NCBI RefSeq assembly: GCF_020360975.1 | Contig: NW_025408668.1 | Coordinates: forward strand, 930,001 to 994,000 | Reading direction: 5' to 3' | Source: Hirsutella rhossiliensis | Taxonomy: Eukaryota; Ascomycota; Sordariomycetes; Hypocreales; Ophiocordycipitaceae | Length of the DNA stretch: 64,000 bases | In this document: positions 13,101 to 23,800 of the stretch, one piece after another | Position numbering within the stretch: the stretch's first letter is position 1 | Layout of the letters: every line of letters starts with the position of its first letter | Translations under genes and position numbers: made by a program | The notes under the pieces: model-generated | The model's database searches: none | What the model was told of the DNA's origin: nothing | Seen by the model: the letters and a program-made list of their open reading frames with translations, nothing else

Positions 13101-14560
13101 AGTAGCTAGAAAAACACCCTTTTAGAGACTAGTTTTTCTAGGCCTAGAAAGACTACCTAGCCTTATATAAGGAGATAGGGTCTTTCGAAGAGGTCCTTAA
13201 GGAAAAGGTAAGAGGAAAATAGGTCCTTAGCTATAAGTAGGTCTTTATCTATAAGACTAATAAATAAGGCTTCCTTTAAAAGTATAAAGCCTAGCTAGTT
13301 ATCTATAGGAATTAATAGGAAAAGGGGGATCTACCTACTAAGGCAACCACCCTAGTAGGGATATCTTTTCGGACCCTTATAGGTATAGTAGTAGAATTCG
13401 ACCTCGAGCTCGATTAGATAGATATAGTTAACGCTTTTATTAACTGCCTACTTAAGGAAGAAGAAGTTATCTATATACGCCTTCTACTAAGCTTCTAATA
13501 CGTAGGAAAGGTTCTATAGCTTAGGAAAGCTCTATATAGACTATAAAGATTACCCCTTCTTTAGCAATAGCATTTAATAGGTTCCCTCGAAGCCCTAGGC
13601 TTTACGAAAGTCCCTTAAGAACCGTGTATAATATAGAAGGGTAAAATCACGGTCTTCTTCTATATTAATAATATTATTTAGGCCTACCTAAAAGAGGAAG
13701 AAGCTACTACTAGGGAGGCTATATAAGGCCTATAATAAAGGTATAAGATAACTAAGCTAAGGCAGCTAAAGTAGTTCCTAGGGATATAAATCCTTTAGAA
13801 TAGGTCCTAATAGACTATCTAGCTTACTTAAGACGCCTATATCGATAAGGTCGCTTATAAATTCCTCCCTAATTTCCTCGATAAGAAGCTTCCTTCTACG
13901 CTTATATTAGACGAAGAGCTTTTACTTAATCCGTCCTTTTAAGCTAGGGAGTAAGAGAAACACTAATATTAATAGAAGGTAGGCTCCTTGCTTTTTTTAG
14001 CTATTTCTACTAGACCGGATATCTCTTTTACGGTCTCCTAGCTAGCTAGGCATAACTAGAATCCTAGCCCTAGGTATTAAGAAGTAGTAGATAGAGCTAT
14101 CCTTTATCTCTATTTAACGAGATTAAATAGTCTACGCCTAGAAGGGTAAGGAAGGAAATAAGCTGCCGAAATCTTCCTTTATTTAAGCGATTTATCCTTT
14201 ATAGATAATTCCTTAGATAGAAAGAGCTTATAAAGGTATATTATATCCCTTTTTAAAGGAACTATTACTTAGAGAGCGTTAAGGTAAGCTACCGTTACGA
14301 CTTCTAGTACGGAGACAGAGCTACTAGCTCTTTTAGAAGCGTTAAAAGAAGCGATTTTCCTTAGCTAGCTACTTATTTCTCTATAACTATAAATTCCGAC
14401 CCTATTAGCTATAGAATATAATAATATATAGACTATATAAATTCTTACGGAAAATAGTAAGTTATTAACCTAGCTATAGTATATCGATATCTACTAGTAT
14501 TAGTTACGCTAAGAGGTCTAAAAGGGACTTATTTCCGTCTATTAGGTTTTAATAGTATCG
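10150..14560 (+). pseudogene. copia A2 pol: protease, integrase, RT, RNase H (dead)
   Basis: Translating in the best frame piece by piece gives, in order: a protease site near 10180-10230 reading VIDYYNTS, fitting a damaged D-C/S-G-A-T-S; an integrase core near 11160-11310 (FFIDAFLGIVFYYFLQTYLS then KKIRSNREL); an RT near 13370-13700 with FDLELDQIDIVNAFIN-like residues and a mutated YVDD (FFYINNII); and RNase H near 14150-14560 including ETELLALLEALKEAIFL. This is the copia order (IN before RT). The RT Asp-Asp pair reads Asn-Asn, a G-to-A outcome, so the enzyme is dead apart from the stops. Confidence 0.75.
12179..12875. mobile_element. solo LTR, family B (uninterrupted copy)
   Basis: A 697-bp insert in A2 RT upstream sequence, with ATTAC on both sides (12174-12178 and 12876-12880). 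A1 has the uninterrupted target at about 3635-3660. The insert begins TATAAGAA and ends TTCTTATA, short inverted ends that fit a RIP-altered TG...CA LTR. No coding capacity was recognised; a 62-codon open frame at 12726-12914 crosses its end and is chance. The same sequence, split by copia C, lies at 28647-28990 plus 50378-50729. Confidence 0.75.
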
Positions 14561-14982
14561 ATAAAAGCTAACGGTTATATAAAGCCCCTACCGAAGTAGA
14601 AGCTAGCTATCTTTTTATAGTAAATTAAGCTAAAAGATATTCGAGAGAAGCTATCCTTAGAGGCCTGCCTTAAGAGTCTATAAGAGGAGCTAATAGCCTA
14701 TATAAGAAGGTAACGTCTATAGCTAAAGAGAGGAATTAGGACTTATTCTTCTTAAAGGCCCCCTTTTTAAGGGACTTATCCTTAGAGAAGCCCCCTTTCT
14801 TATAGGACTTAATTTCCTCCTTAAAGCCCCTTTTTCCTAAAGTAGGTCTAAAAGAGCCTAGGGCTAAAACCCGGATTTCTCGAGTAAGGGATAAGTATAG
14901 ACTAAGACCTCCTCTATACGCTTACCGGCCTAAGTATTTAGCTTTACCCTTTCTATAAGGGCAGGCTATAGCTAAGGGGGTA

Positions 14983-15459
14983 TATCGCGAAGCGTAGCTT
15001 AATTTCGTAGTTCTTAGAGATATCTCTTAGTATAAGGGACCTAGGAAGCTAAAAAATAGGTTTTAAAGAAGGAGCTAAAAAGAGGTATAGAGAAGAGGGT
15101 AGGGGTATAAAGGGAAGTAGAAGTAGCGATAGCTTCCTATAGAGGTAGCGAGAGATAAGACGGATATACCGGCAACGGCTAGAAAGGAGGGGAAAAACTA
15201 GTAAAAAGCTTAGTAGTTAAAAGGATATTAGTAGCTTCTTTAAGTAGGATCTTCTTTATTAATTAAGATACTAAATAGATATAAAGAGGGGCGTTAGATA
15301 AAGGAAAGAAAGAGAATTAAGGTAATATAATAATTACTCCCTTACTATAATTACTACTCCTATAAGAATTAAATATCTCTGCTTTACCTATCTAACCCCT
15401 TACTTTTACTTTTACCTTTATATATTTTATATATACTTCTTATATCTCTTTTTATAAGA
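14983..15459 (+). repeat. 3' LTR of copia A2
   Basis: Direct repeat of 8470-8946, starting TATCGCGAAGC and ending TATAAGA. It is followed by the ATTTT target duplication. Confidence 0.8.
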
Positions 15460-16021
15460 ATTTTAACTAAGAATATAATTTTTAATAAATCTAGCTTCTT
15501 TAATAAAAAGAGGGATTAATAGCCCTTCTTACTTTCTTAATATTAGCTAATTTAAAAGATTTAAATCCCCCCTTTTTAATATTTTTAAGAAGAGGTCTTA
15601 AATAAGAAAATAAAAAAAAGAAACTAATATTAAAGTAGTTAAAGATAATACTAACTTTAAAGAAAAAGAAAAAAAAGAAGCTATTAAGTTAAATAATTTA
15701 AAAGAAGAAAGAGACTATAAAAAAGTAATAAAGCTAGAATATACTTACCTTTTTATACTTTATCTTATAAAATAAAAAGGAGATTTAAAAGTAGCTTTTT
15801 TTATTAGTCTTTCCTTTTTAACCCTTAAAAGGGTAAGAAAGGTACCTTTCTTAAAGATTAAATAGCTACTTTTTTATCTTTACTTTAAGAAGTAAAAGAA
15901 GGTATAAAGCTTAATATAAATATTAAAGAAAACTAATCTTTCTTTTATTTTAATTAATTTTCTAACTTTTATTTTATACTTATAAAAAACGGTTCTTATA
16001 AATTATTTATAGTAAGCTAGC
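15460..16021 (+). mobile_element. copia A copy A3, right fragment
   Basis: Continues the integrase-to-RT linker where 8469 stopped, matching A2 from about 11776 to 12180 and, skipping the family B insert, to about 13035. Lysine/glutamate-rich stretches match the linker in A2. Nearly every C outside CC/CT context is gone, making it one of the oldest copies in the window. The match ends near 16021. 16022-16260 is AT-rich with nothing recognised. Confidence 0.65.
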
Positions 16022-16259
16022 TTAATAAGTAAGTTATAGTATTATTATATCTTCTTAGCTAACCTTTTAAAACTAAGCTTAAAATATAAAAAAGGTATAT
16101 ACTTAAACTTATTATAAATAATATACTAAGCCCTTTTAAGTATAGCCTTATATAGCTACTAGTAAGTATATAATATACTATTAAAGATTATAAATTAAGT
16201 AAGGTTCTCTTTTATATAAATAGAAAACGCTTTTCTACTCTAATTAACTAAATATATAT

Positions 16260-17490
16260 ACCCTCCTACTAATAGGACCTAGCTTAGACCTAACCTAGGA
16301 CCCTAGCCTAAGCCTTAAGCGGGCCTTTTTAACTCCCTCCCCTTTTAATATAAAGGCTAAAATAAGTACCTTAAAGGCTAGGGCCCGCTTAAAAGAAGCT
16401 TTAAAAAGCTAACGCTTTCTAAGGACCTTAAAAGAAAGGCCTAGGACCTAAGATTAGGGCCTAAAGGATATTAAAATAAAAGATAATACCTAGCTTATAT
16501 TAAAGACTAGTCTCTTTAAGCTTAGCTTAGACTTACTTTAAGCTAGCTACTTTTAGCTTAACTAGCCCTTAAAGTAAGTAAAGGGGTAAAAGAGAGCTAC
16601 CCTTAATAGCCTTAATAGCCTTATACTTATTTAACCTACTTTTTAATACTTATAATAAACTTAGCCTTAGCCTTAGTACCCTTTCCTTAAAAACTAAGCT
16701 TAGAGCTTCTTTTAATAAGCCTTCTAAGCCTTTAAGGAAGCTTAAGAAATTAAACCCTTTTATAAGACCCTTATAAAAGGGCTTAAGAATATAGCTATAA
16801 GGACCTTAGACTATTAATAGCCCTTATAATAACCCTTATACTAGCTTAAGGCCGCTTAGTAGCTTAAAGCTACTTAAGAAAACCTTAAAGAGAGCTTATA
16901 GGCTAAGGTTACTATAAAAAAGGCACTTAAGGCCTTAGTTAAAAGGAATATAAAAGAGGACTTTTAACTTATCTTAAAGCTAAAGAAAGGATTACTAACG
17001 CTAACTATTAGCTTTATTACTTTTTATAATAAGCTTAATTAAACTATAAGGGAACTAGCTATATTAGCTCTATTAATTATATATAAAAGTAATATAGTTA
17101 TAATAATAAGGGCTCTTTATATAGTAAAGAAGCTTTTAAAGTAGTAGGAGAAGTAGTCCTTATACCTTAAGGAGCTACTTATTAAATCGGCCGACCTTCT
17201 TATTAGCTAAACTAAGCTAGTAGCTTAAAGCGTCCCTAACTTTTTAAAGGCCCTTATCTTTAATATCTTTATAATAGAAGCTAAAACCTTTAGTAAGATT
17301 AATATCCTAGGGCGGCCTAAGTAGCTACGTACTTTAAGCTTAATATAAAAGGTAGGATCTATTATCTTTATAGTTCTTTTAAAGGCTATAAGGGCTAAAT
17401 ACTAAAAAAAAAAGCCTTTATATAATAAGTTTATAGATTTAAGTTAAAGCCTATAAGTAATATACTATATATATATAGTATTATAACTAA
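16260..17490 (+). pseudogene. Tad-like LINE, ORF1 region (dead)
   Basis: First recognisable part of a non-LTR retrotransposon in plus orientation. It is unusually rich in GGCC/AGCCT words compared with the copia DNA, so the ancestral copy was GC-rich. Translation gives alternating charged and hydrophobic stretches expected of the RNA-binding ORF1 product but no intact motif. The identification rests on the continuation at 19342-20366 and beyond, where endonuclease, RT and RNase H follow. The exact 5' end is not visible. Confidence 0.5.
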
Positions 17491-17538
17491 GTTAGCTTAC
17501 CTACTTAAGGGTATACTTACTTAAGGGTATATCTTATA
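17491..17538. repeat. left terminal inverted repeat
   Basis: Inverted match to 19294-19341. Contains a tandem pair of TACTTAAGGGTAT-like words about 16 bp apart. Confidence 0.7.
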
Positions 17539-19293
17539 TAACTAAGATAGTATATTTTAATAGTAATTAAAGCTATGTTTTTATATTATAATACTTAATT
17601 ATAGTATTTTCCTATTATTCTAGCTACTAGCTTCTATATATAGCTTTAAAATCCGCCTTTTAATTAGCTATTATAATAGTAAATAGCTTAAGGGCACGTT
17701 AAAGCTATTTCCTTGTTTTAATAACTTATTTAATTTATATAAACCGGCTATTTAAATCTTAAGTAATTTTTCGTTGCTTTTAAGGCTATAAATAATATAA
17801 TTAATACTTAAGCTATTATATATATAGCTATACTATTATAAGCTATATATTTTAACGATTAAGGCTATAGCTAACTTTACTAAAAAGTATATAGATTATA
17901 TAGTTAACTTAACCGTAATTTTTAAGCCCCTTAATAAGCCTATAAACTTCCTACGATTATCTTAGTATTTTAAAGGTATTGCTATTATCTATTAAGCTTA
18001 AATTCTTTTTCTTCTTTAATAGTAATAGCGTTAATAGCGCGGGTAAGATAAAGTAGCTTATTAATAGCTTTACTATATTAACTAGCTAAAGTCCTATCCC
18101 TTACTACCCCCCTTTAATATTTTTCTTAGTTAGGCCGGCCTACTAGGCCTAATAATAGTAGCGAAGGAAAAGTACCGTACTAATTAGTACTATATCGTTA
18201 AGAGAAGCGATTTTTTAAAGTTAACGTTAGTAGGTAGCTTTAATCGGCGAAAAATTTAAGATATTAAGAGGTTAAAGAACGTGCGAGGTATATAAAGGTA
18301 GGAAAAGGAGATATATACTATATAAGAATTATTTATATATAAAATCGTTGGTTTAATAGCTTTTATAGCTATCTATAATTAAGAGGACGTTGCCTTATAG
18401 CTAGCTTCTTATTTATAGGATAAAGACCTACTTAAGCTATTAAATCGTGATAGAGTCGCTTATCTAGCCCTTTAAAGAGGCTATAAAGTCCTAATCCTTT
18501 AGAAAGTTAAGTTCTTTAAGAAACTATTAGTATTAAAGGTCCTAACCTTTAAAGATTATAAGAAGAGTTAAGGCCTAGCTAGTAATAGAGACGTATTTTA
18601 CTATTATAGTTTAATAACGTAACCTAAGGCGCTTCTTAAGCGTCTCTTTCTTCTTTAAGCTCCTTAGTATAAGGCCGTTATAGCTAAGGCCTTTAAGGAT
18701 ACCTATCTCGTCTATATTAAAGCGTAATTCTAAGGGAATAGCCTATAAAGCTAGGAGCTTAAGTAACTAAAACTACTATTTAATCTAGGCTATAAAAGCG
18801 CTATTAATATAAGTAAAATTAAGAGCTTTACCTTTAATTATACTAACCTTTAGATTTCGGGCTAAAAAGCCTACTACTTAGTATCTTCTAAGTAAGCGGG
18901 TATCGCTTATAGCTATAATAATATAGCTAGCGAATTCCCTTAGCTAGAGATATATTAAGGGGAGCTTAAGGGCAGCTTAAGTAAGAACCTAATCTTAGAA
19001 GTATTTCTCTTACTCTTAGCTAAGCCTTTAATAGTATTTATATACCTCTCTCTTTAGTTAGGTACCTTTAAGGCGTTTTTAAAGTATTATCCTTAAAATA
19101 CCTTACTTTTAACTATCCTATACCTAAGCTATACCGAATTTAATATTAGCTAGAGCGTTCTAAAGATAATCTTTAATAAATTTAAAAAGCTAAGATATTA
19201 CTGATTTAAATAATATTTTTTTAATAATTATTAAGTATAAGATATATAAGAATTTATAGTTATAATATATAAGTTAGTTAGCGCGTTAGTATT

Positions 19294-19341
19294 ATAAAGA
19301 TATACCCTTAAGTAGGTATACTCTTAAGTAAGTAAGCTAAC
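19294..19341. repeat. right terminal inverted repeat
   Basis: Reverse complement of 17491-17538 with scattered transitions, as expected if both ends were hit independently by RIP. Confidence 0.7.
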
Positions 19342-20366
19342 TGACCTTTCTTTTAATATTAACCCTTAGACTTATTAATAGTTTATTAAGTATACTTTTT
19401 ACTTAGAAAAGTACTTAACTAAGAACTATAACTACCTTAGCTATAAAGCTAGCTAAGACTACTTTTATATTAAGGTTTAATAATATAACTATAAAGGAAA
19501 GTACTTTATAATTAATAAAGTATAATATAAAGTTTATAAGGGAATAACTAATACTTAATAGCCCTAGCCCCTTTATACTTATAAGGCCCTTAATACTTTA
19601 TAGGCCCCTTAAGCTTAATTATAATCTTATTAGTATTATATAGTATAATATTAATAAGTAGGAAATAGCTAACTTATTAATCTTAAAGTAAGCCTTAAAA
19701 ATAAAAGTAAACCTTATCTTATTATAAGAGCCTTACTTTTATAAGATCGATAATAGCTATATCCTTATATAGTATTTAGCTTATAACGTTATAACCCTTA
19801 TCCTTTTTACTAACTTTCTTAAGCTCGCTAAGCGGCTTAGGGTTATAGCTTATAAGAGAAAGGAAGCTTAAATAAAAGCTAGCTTTAGCTTTAACCTCTT
19901 TTATAACCTTAATATATAGGCTATAAAGGTAAAAGGTACTAAGCTATTTACCTTTATTAACTTATATAATAAAAAGGAGGTTAAAAGGGTCTTAGCTAGC
20001 TCAAGCTAATAAGGGCTTATTATAATAAAAAGGCTATTATTAATAACCTAACTCTTATAATAGCCCTCCTTATTAATAAGGGACTTTAACTTATATTACC
20101 CTTATTAAAACCTTATTATAAAACCCTTTAAGGCTTATAAAGTAGAAGCCCTTATTAGCTAGCTTAACCGCTATAGGCTACCTTATTAATAGACCTTAAG
20201 GTAGCTATAAAAAGTACGTATTAAAGGAAAGGCTTAAAAGGAGCTTTAGTTATAGACCTTACTTTCTATAGCTCTTTTAAGTAGCTAACCTAAGCTAACT
20301 TCTACTTCTTAAAGGCTATAAGCTTAAACTATAAGCCTATAGCCCTTAAAGCTAGCTTAAAGGGCC
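19342..20366 (+). pseudogene. Tad-like LINE: ORF1 zinc knuckles and start of endonuclease (dead)
   Basis: About 19370-19560 translates to a region where tyrosines stand at positions of the Cys and His of LINE ORF1 zinc knuckles, as TGT/TGC-to-TAT/TAC and CAC-to-TAC changes would give. From about 19640 an endonuclease/exonuclease/phosphatase domain can be read: LILL*EPYFYKID fits the 'LIQEP' motif, and at about 20080-20110 RDFNLYYPY fits 'GDFNLHHP'. The gypsy copy at 20367 interrupts it; it resumes at 28227. Confidence 0.65.
20362..20366. repeat. target duplication of gypsy copy R1 (left)
   Basis: GGGCC here and again at 28227-28231. Confidence 0.8.
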
Positions 20367-20821
20367 TATTACGACTACGGCTACTAGGCCGCTAACGGTC
20401 GACCGCGTTAAGTACGTAACACGGTCTAACGGATAAATAGTCGGCATAACTATTTAATAGATATAGGATCGAGGGGATTATAGAGATCCGGGTAATCTAG
20501 GATTAATAGGATTACTACGCTCTATACGATCTAACGTTAGGGATTATAGCTAGGCCTATAATCTAAGGATAGTCTTTATAGGTATATATAGCTACCTACT
20601 TTTACTCCTTTAAATAGATAGCTCTCTAGCTTTTAATATATTATAGATCTTTATTACGATTCTATCTTTAATTCTAATTACTTAGTTATAGTCTATAGTC
20701 TACGACCTCTAACTTATTACTAACGTAATATACTTATTATTGCTTAGACTACGCCCTATTATATCTACTAATATAAACCCCTCGATAGGTTTATCCCTTA
20801 AGAATAACGCCGGTCGTTATA
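20367..20821 (+). repeat. 5' LTR of gypsy R1
   Basis: Begins TATTACGAC and ends GGTCGTTATA, RIP forms of TGTTACGAC and GGTCGTCACA in the intact element. It contains AGCTTTTAAT (20628-20637), the RIP form of the self-priming segment. Confidence 0.85.
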
Positions 20822-20822
20822 T

Positions 20823-20832
20823 ATTAAAAGCT
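20823..20832 (+). promoter_or_regulatory. primer-binding site of R1 (self-priming type)
   Basis: ATTAAAAGCT starts one base inside the LTR and is the RIP form of GTTGAAAGCT in the intact element. It is complementary to AGCTTTTAAT inside the 5' LTR. Confidence 0.55.
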
Positions 20833-20879
20833 CTTATTTAATATAATACTATATTACTCTAAGTAATATCGTAACTATT

Positions 20880-23800
20880 AATATACTTATATAGTAAGCT
20901 AGATTAACTAACTCTAGAGCTACTATATCGCCTTAGGATATAATACGCGAGATTATTACCCTTCGATATAAGGTATAGTTACTTAGGAATAAAGGAGGTA
21001 ATAAATAAGTTAGGGACCTTAGAGAAGTAGTTAAACTAAAATAGCTAGGACTATTTAACGGTACTTATAGCACGCTTTAGGACTTTCTTACCTAACTTAA
21101 GGCCTATTATAGGTTTTACCCTACTAAACTCTTAGACTTAGTTAAAAAGGTACTCTATATAGGAAATTATTTATTTAAAACGGCACTCGCTTAGTTTAGA
21201 CCTATTATAAGGGACTTTCTTAATAACTAACTAGCGCGATAAGATAATAAGATAGACGAAGTCTTTACTAGTTTCTAAAGATTTAAAGAAGCTATTATAA
21301 AGGTATTTAGAATAATTAATAAAGAATAAGAAGCTAAATAAAAACTTTAAGAACTCTAATAAAGGATCTTAGTATCGGATTATACTATAAAGTTCCGTTA
21401 AGTTACCTTAAAGCTTAATTAGGATAACGAACCTCTTATATTATAATTCTACGATAAGCTTAAAGAAGAAGTTAAGGACGAGCTTTATAAGGAAAATCGA
21501 CCTAATAACCTCTTAGACTATATTACGATAGTAGTATAAATCGATAATAGATAATATACGCGACGCTAAGAAAAGAAATAAAGAAGAGGAAACTAAAACC
21601 CTTCTTATAGGAATAACTTTAACTAACGCGCTAACTATAAGAAGAAGCGCGAAACTCTTATTACCTATGCTTATATAACTAACCTAGGTAAGATAGATCT
21701 AAATATAATATAAAAAAGCAAAGGAAAGTATTTTAACTATAGGAAACTTAAATATTACTTTAAAGAATATAAATAACCTTATAAGGAGAAGAAAACCTAC
21801 TAGGTACTAGCCCTAAAAGGTAAGAAATACTTAAACGCTACTAATAAATAGGAACTAAAGTATAAACTCCTTAGTTAAACTATATACTATAACGATAAAT
21901 ATATAGTATACTTAAGCGATAAGAACGGTACTAGATAGTTTCTAAAGCTATTAAAGAAGACCCTTATAATAATATAACGAAGGGATCTTAAAATATAAAA
22001 ATAAGTTAAATTTATAGAACTAAAATACCCTTATCTTAAAGGAGTCTCCTAAGACTAAATTAAGAAGAACGGTAAACGATTCTAAGAAGATATACGAAAT
22101 AAAAATCGATAATAATAACGGGCAGTTTACTAATAATATAGTAAAGAAGATATAGATATAGCCCTTATACTTATAGAACTTAGATAATAACTTAAGGAGG
22201 AATGATAAAGTATTAACGATATAAGCTCTAAAGAATAAGAAATACTTAGAGAAATAAAAGATAAGAACGAACTTATACTACTACCCTTACTACTAAGGGA
22301 AAATACTACGATTAAAGAATATACTTTATACTTTAAAGAATTCGAAAAAATACTTAAAATTAAAACCTAATAAATACCTTAAATTCTTATAGAAAACTAA
22401 TAAGCTATATTAATTCGATATTAACCGGTACTATATAAAGGAGACTATACTATAGCTATTACTATAGTTAATACCTTTATAGCTCTATAATAAGAATAGT
22501 AACTATAAAGAGAATTTAAAGACGATCTATAAATACTACTTACTTATAAGTACTATAAGTATATTTTATAGATATTATATATCTACCTAGATTATATAAT
22601 ATACTTTTAGATAAAGGTATAATACGACGCTTTCTTAGTTAGGATTAAGGGATAAGTACTTTCGAAACCCTACTTAAGTATAGAACTAAACTACTAGAAA
22701 ATCGATTAACGCTACCTAAACGACTAAGTTATATTATTAGAACCCGATTATAGCACGCTACTTAAATACCGCGATAATTATAGTTTATTAACGAGATATC
22801 TTTCGGAGATATATAAAATCTATAAACACGCTAAAATAGAAGAATAGTATAACGCTACTTACTTTAAGATATTTAAACCCTTAATCTTTTAAAGACTTAT
22901 ATAATAAGTTAAATATAATAAAGAAGATTATAATAAATATATATACCTAAACTATAGAGTTTATAAATACGAAAAAGTATAAGTATAGTATAAATAATAT
23001 AACGGTATACTAAAATATTATTAGTAATACGTATAAAGGCTATAAGCTATATTCGACTAAGAAAGAATTAATATAAAAATACTATATAAAAAATAAAAAG
23101 ACGCTAAATAAAAACTTAACCTTTAGTATAAAAATAAATAAAATTATAAAGTATAGTATATAATTAACTATAAAGTAGTATAATATAAACGATATAGCGT
23201 TAAGAAATAAGAAATCTTTAATTAGCTATAAGAAATTAGTCTTTTAAGCCCCGATATAATACTATATAATAAAAATATAAAGAAACGATATTAATAATAA
23301 ATCGAGGAAGAATACCTAAATAAAATAAATAAGGACTAGGTAAAAAATAAGGTACGCTATCTATAAAAAGGCTATAAACTAGTACGATATAATAAGATCT
23401 AAGGACCCTATATATAGTAATAGTAAGCTATAGTAACTAAATAATATTAGATATCTAAATCGCGGGATATTATATATATATACTTTTAGACTATAGCGTA
23501 ATAGGTAATTACGTTTTACTTAGAGTTATTAATCGTTACCGACTTATATAAAGATATAAGAAAGATCTATATAAACTTATACATATTAAAGGAGAGGCCT
23601 TTAACTATAATAATAGAATTATTAATATAGAGATTAATTACCTCGATATTAATATCTAGGGCTATAATAAATAAGTTAACTTTAATATTATAGATATTAG
23701 AAAATATGACTTTATATTAAGGCTTCTATAGCTATAGGAGAGCAACCTACTAATTAACTAGAAAACTAGCTAGCTATATTAAAACGAAGATATAAGTTTC

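Larger units (their letters stand above)
8470..15459 (+). mobile_element. Ty1/copia element A2, complete, RIP-mutated, carrying a family B LTR
   Basis: LTRs at 8470-8946 and 14983-15459 enclose gag, protease, integrase, RT and RNase H in plus orientation. A foreign 697-bp LTR interrupts it at 12179-12875; without that insert and its duplication, A2 is close to A1 in length. It is inserted in copy A3 with ATTTT on both sides. All frames contain stops of the CAA/CAG/TGG-derived kind. Confidence 0.85.
17491..19341. mobile_element. DNA transposon with about 48-bp terminal inverted repeats, RIP-mutated
   Basis: The left end reads GTTAGCTTACCTACTTAAGG and the right end is its inverted counterpart (reverse complement GTTAGCTTACTTACTTAAGA). 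The inverted match extends for about 48 bp with a few transitions. Each end holds two direct copies of a TACTTAAGGGTAT-like word. The size of 1.85 kb and the terminus length are what Fot1/pogo-type fungal elements have, but I could not find a transposase motif on either strand, and no clean TA or 8-bp duplication is seen. The superfamily is therefore open. It interrupts LINE ORF1. Confidence 0.65.

Noticed and set aside
17495..17535. TTAAGGG words as telomere-type repeats
   Set aside because: Only two copies inside inverted termini of a transposon; not a TTAGGG array.
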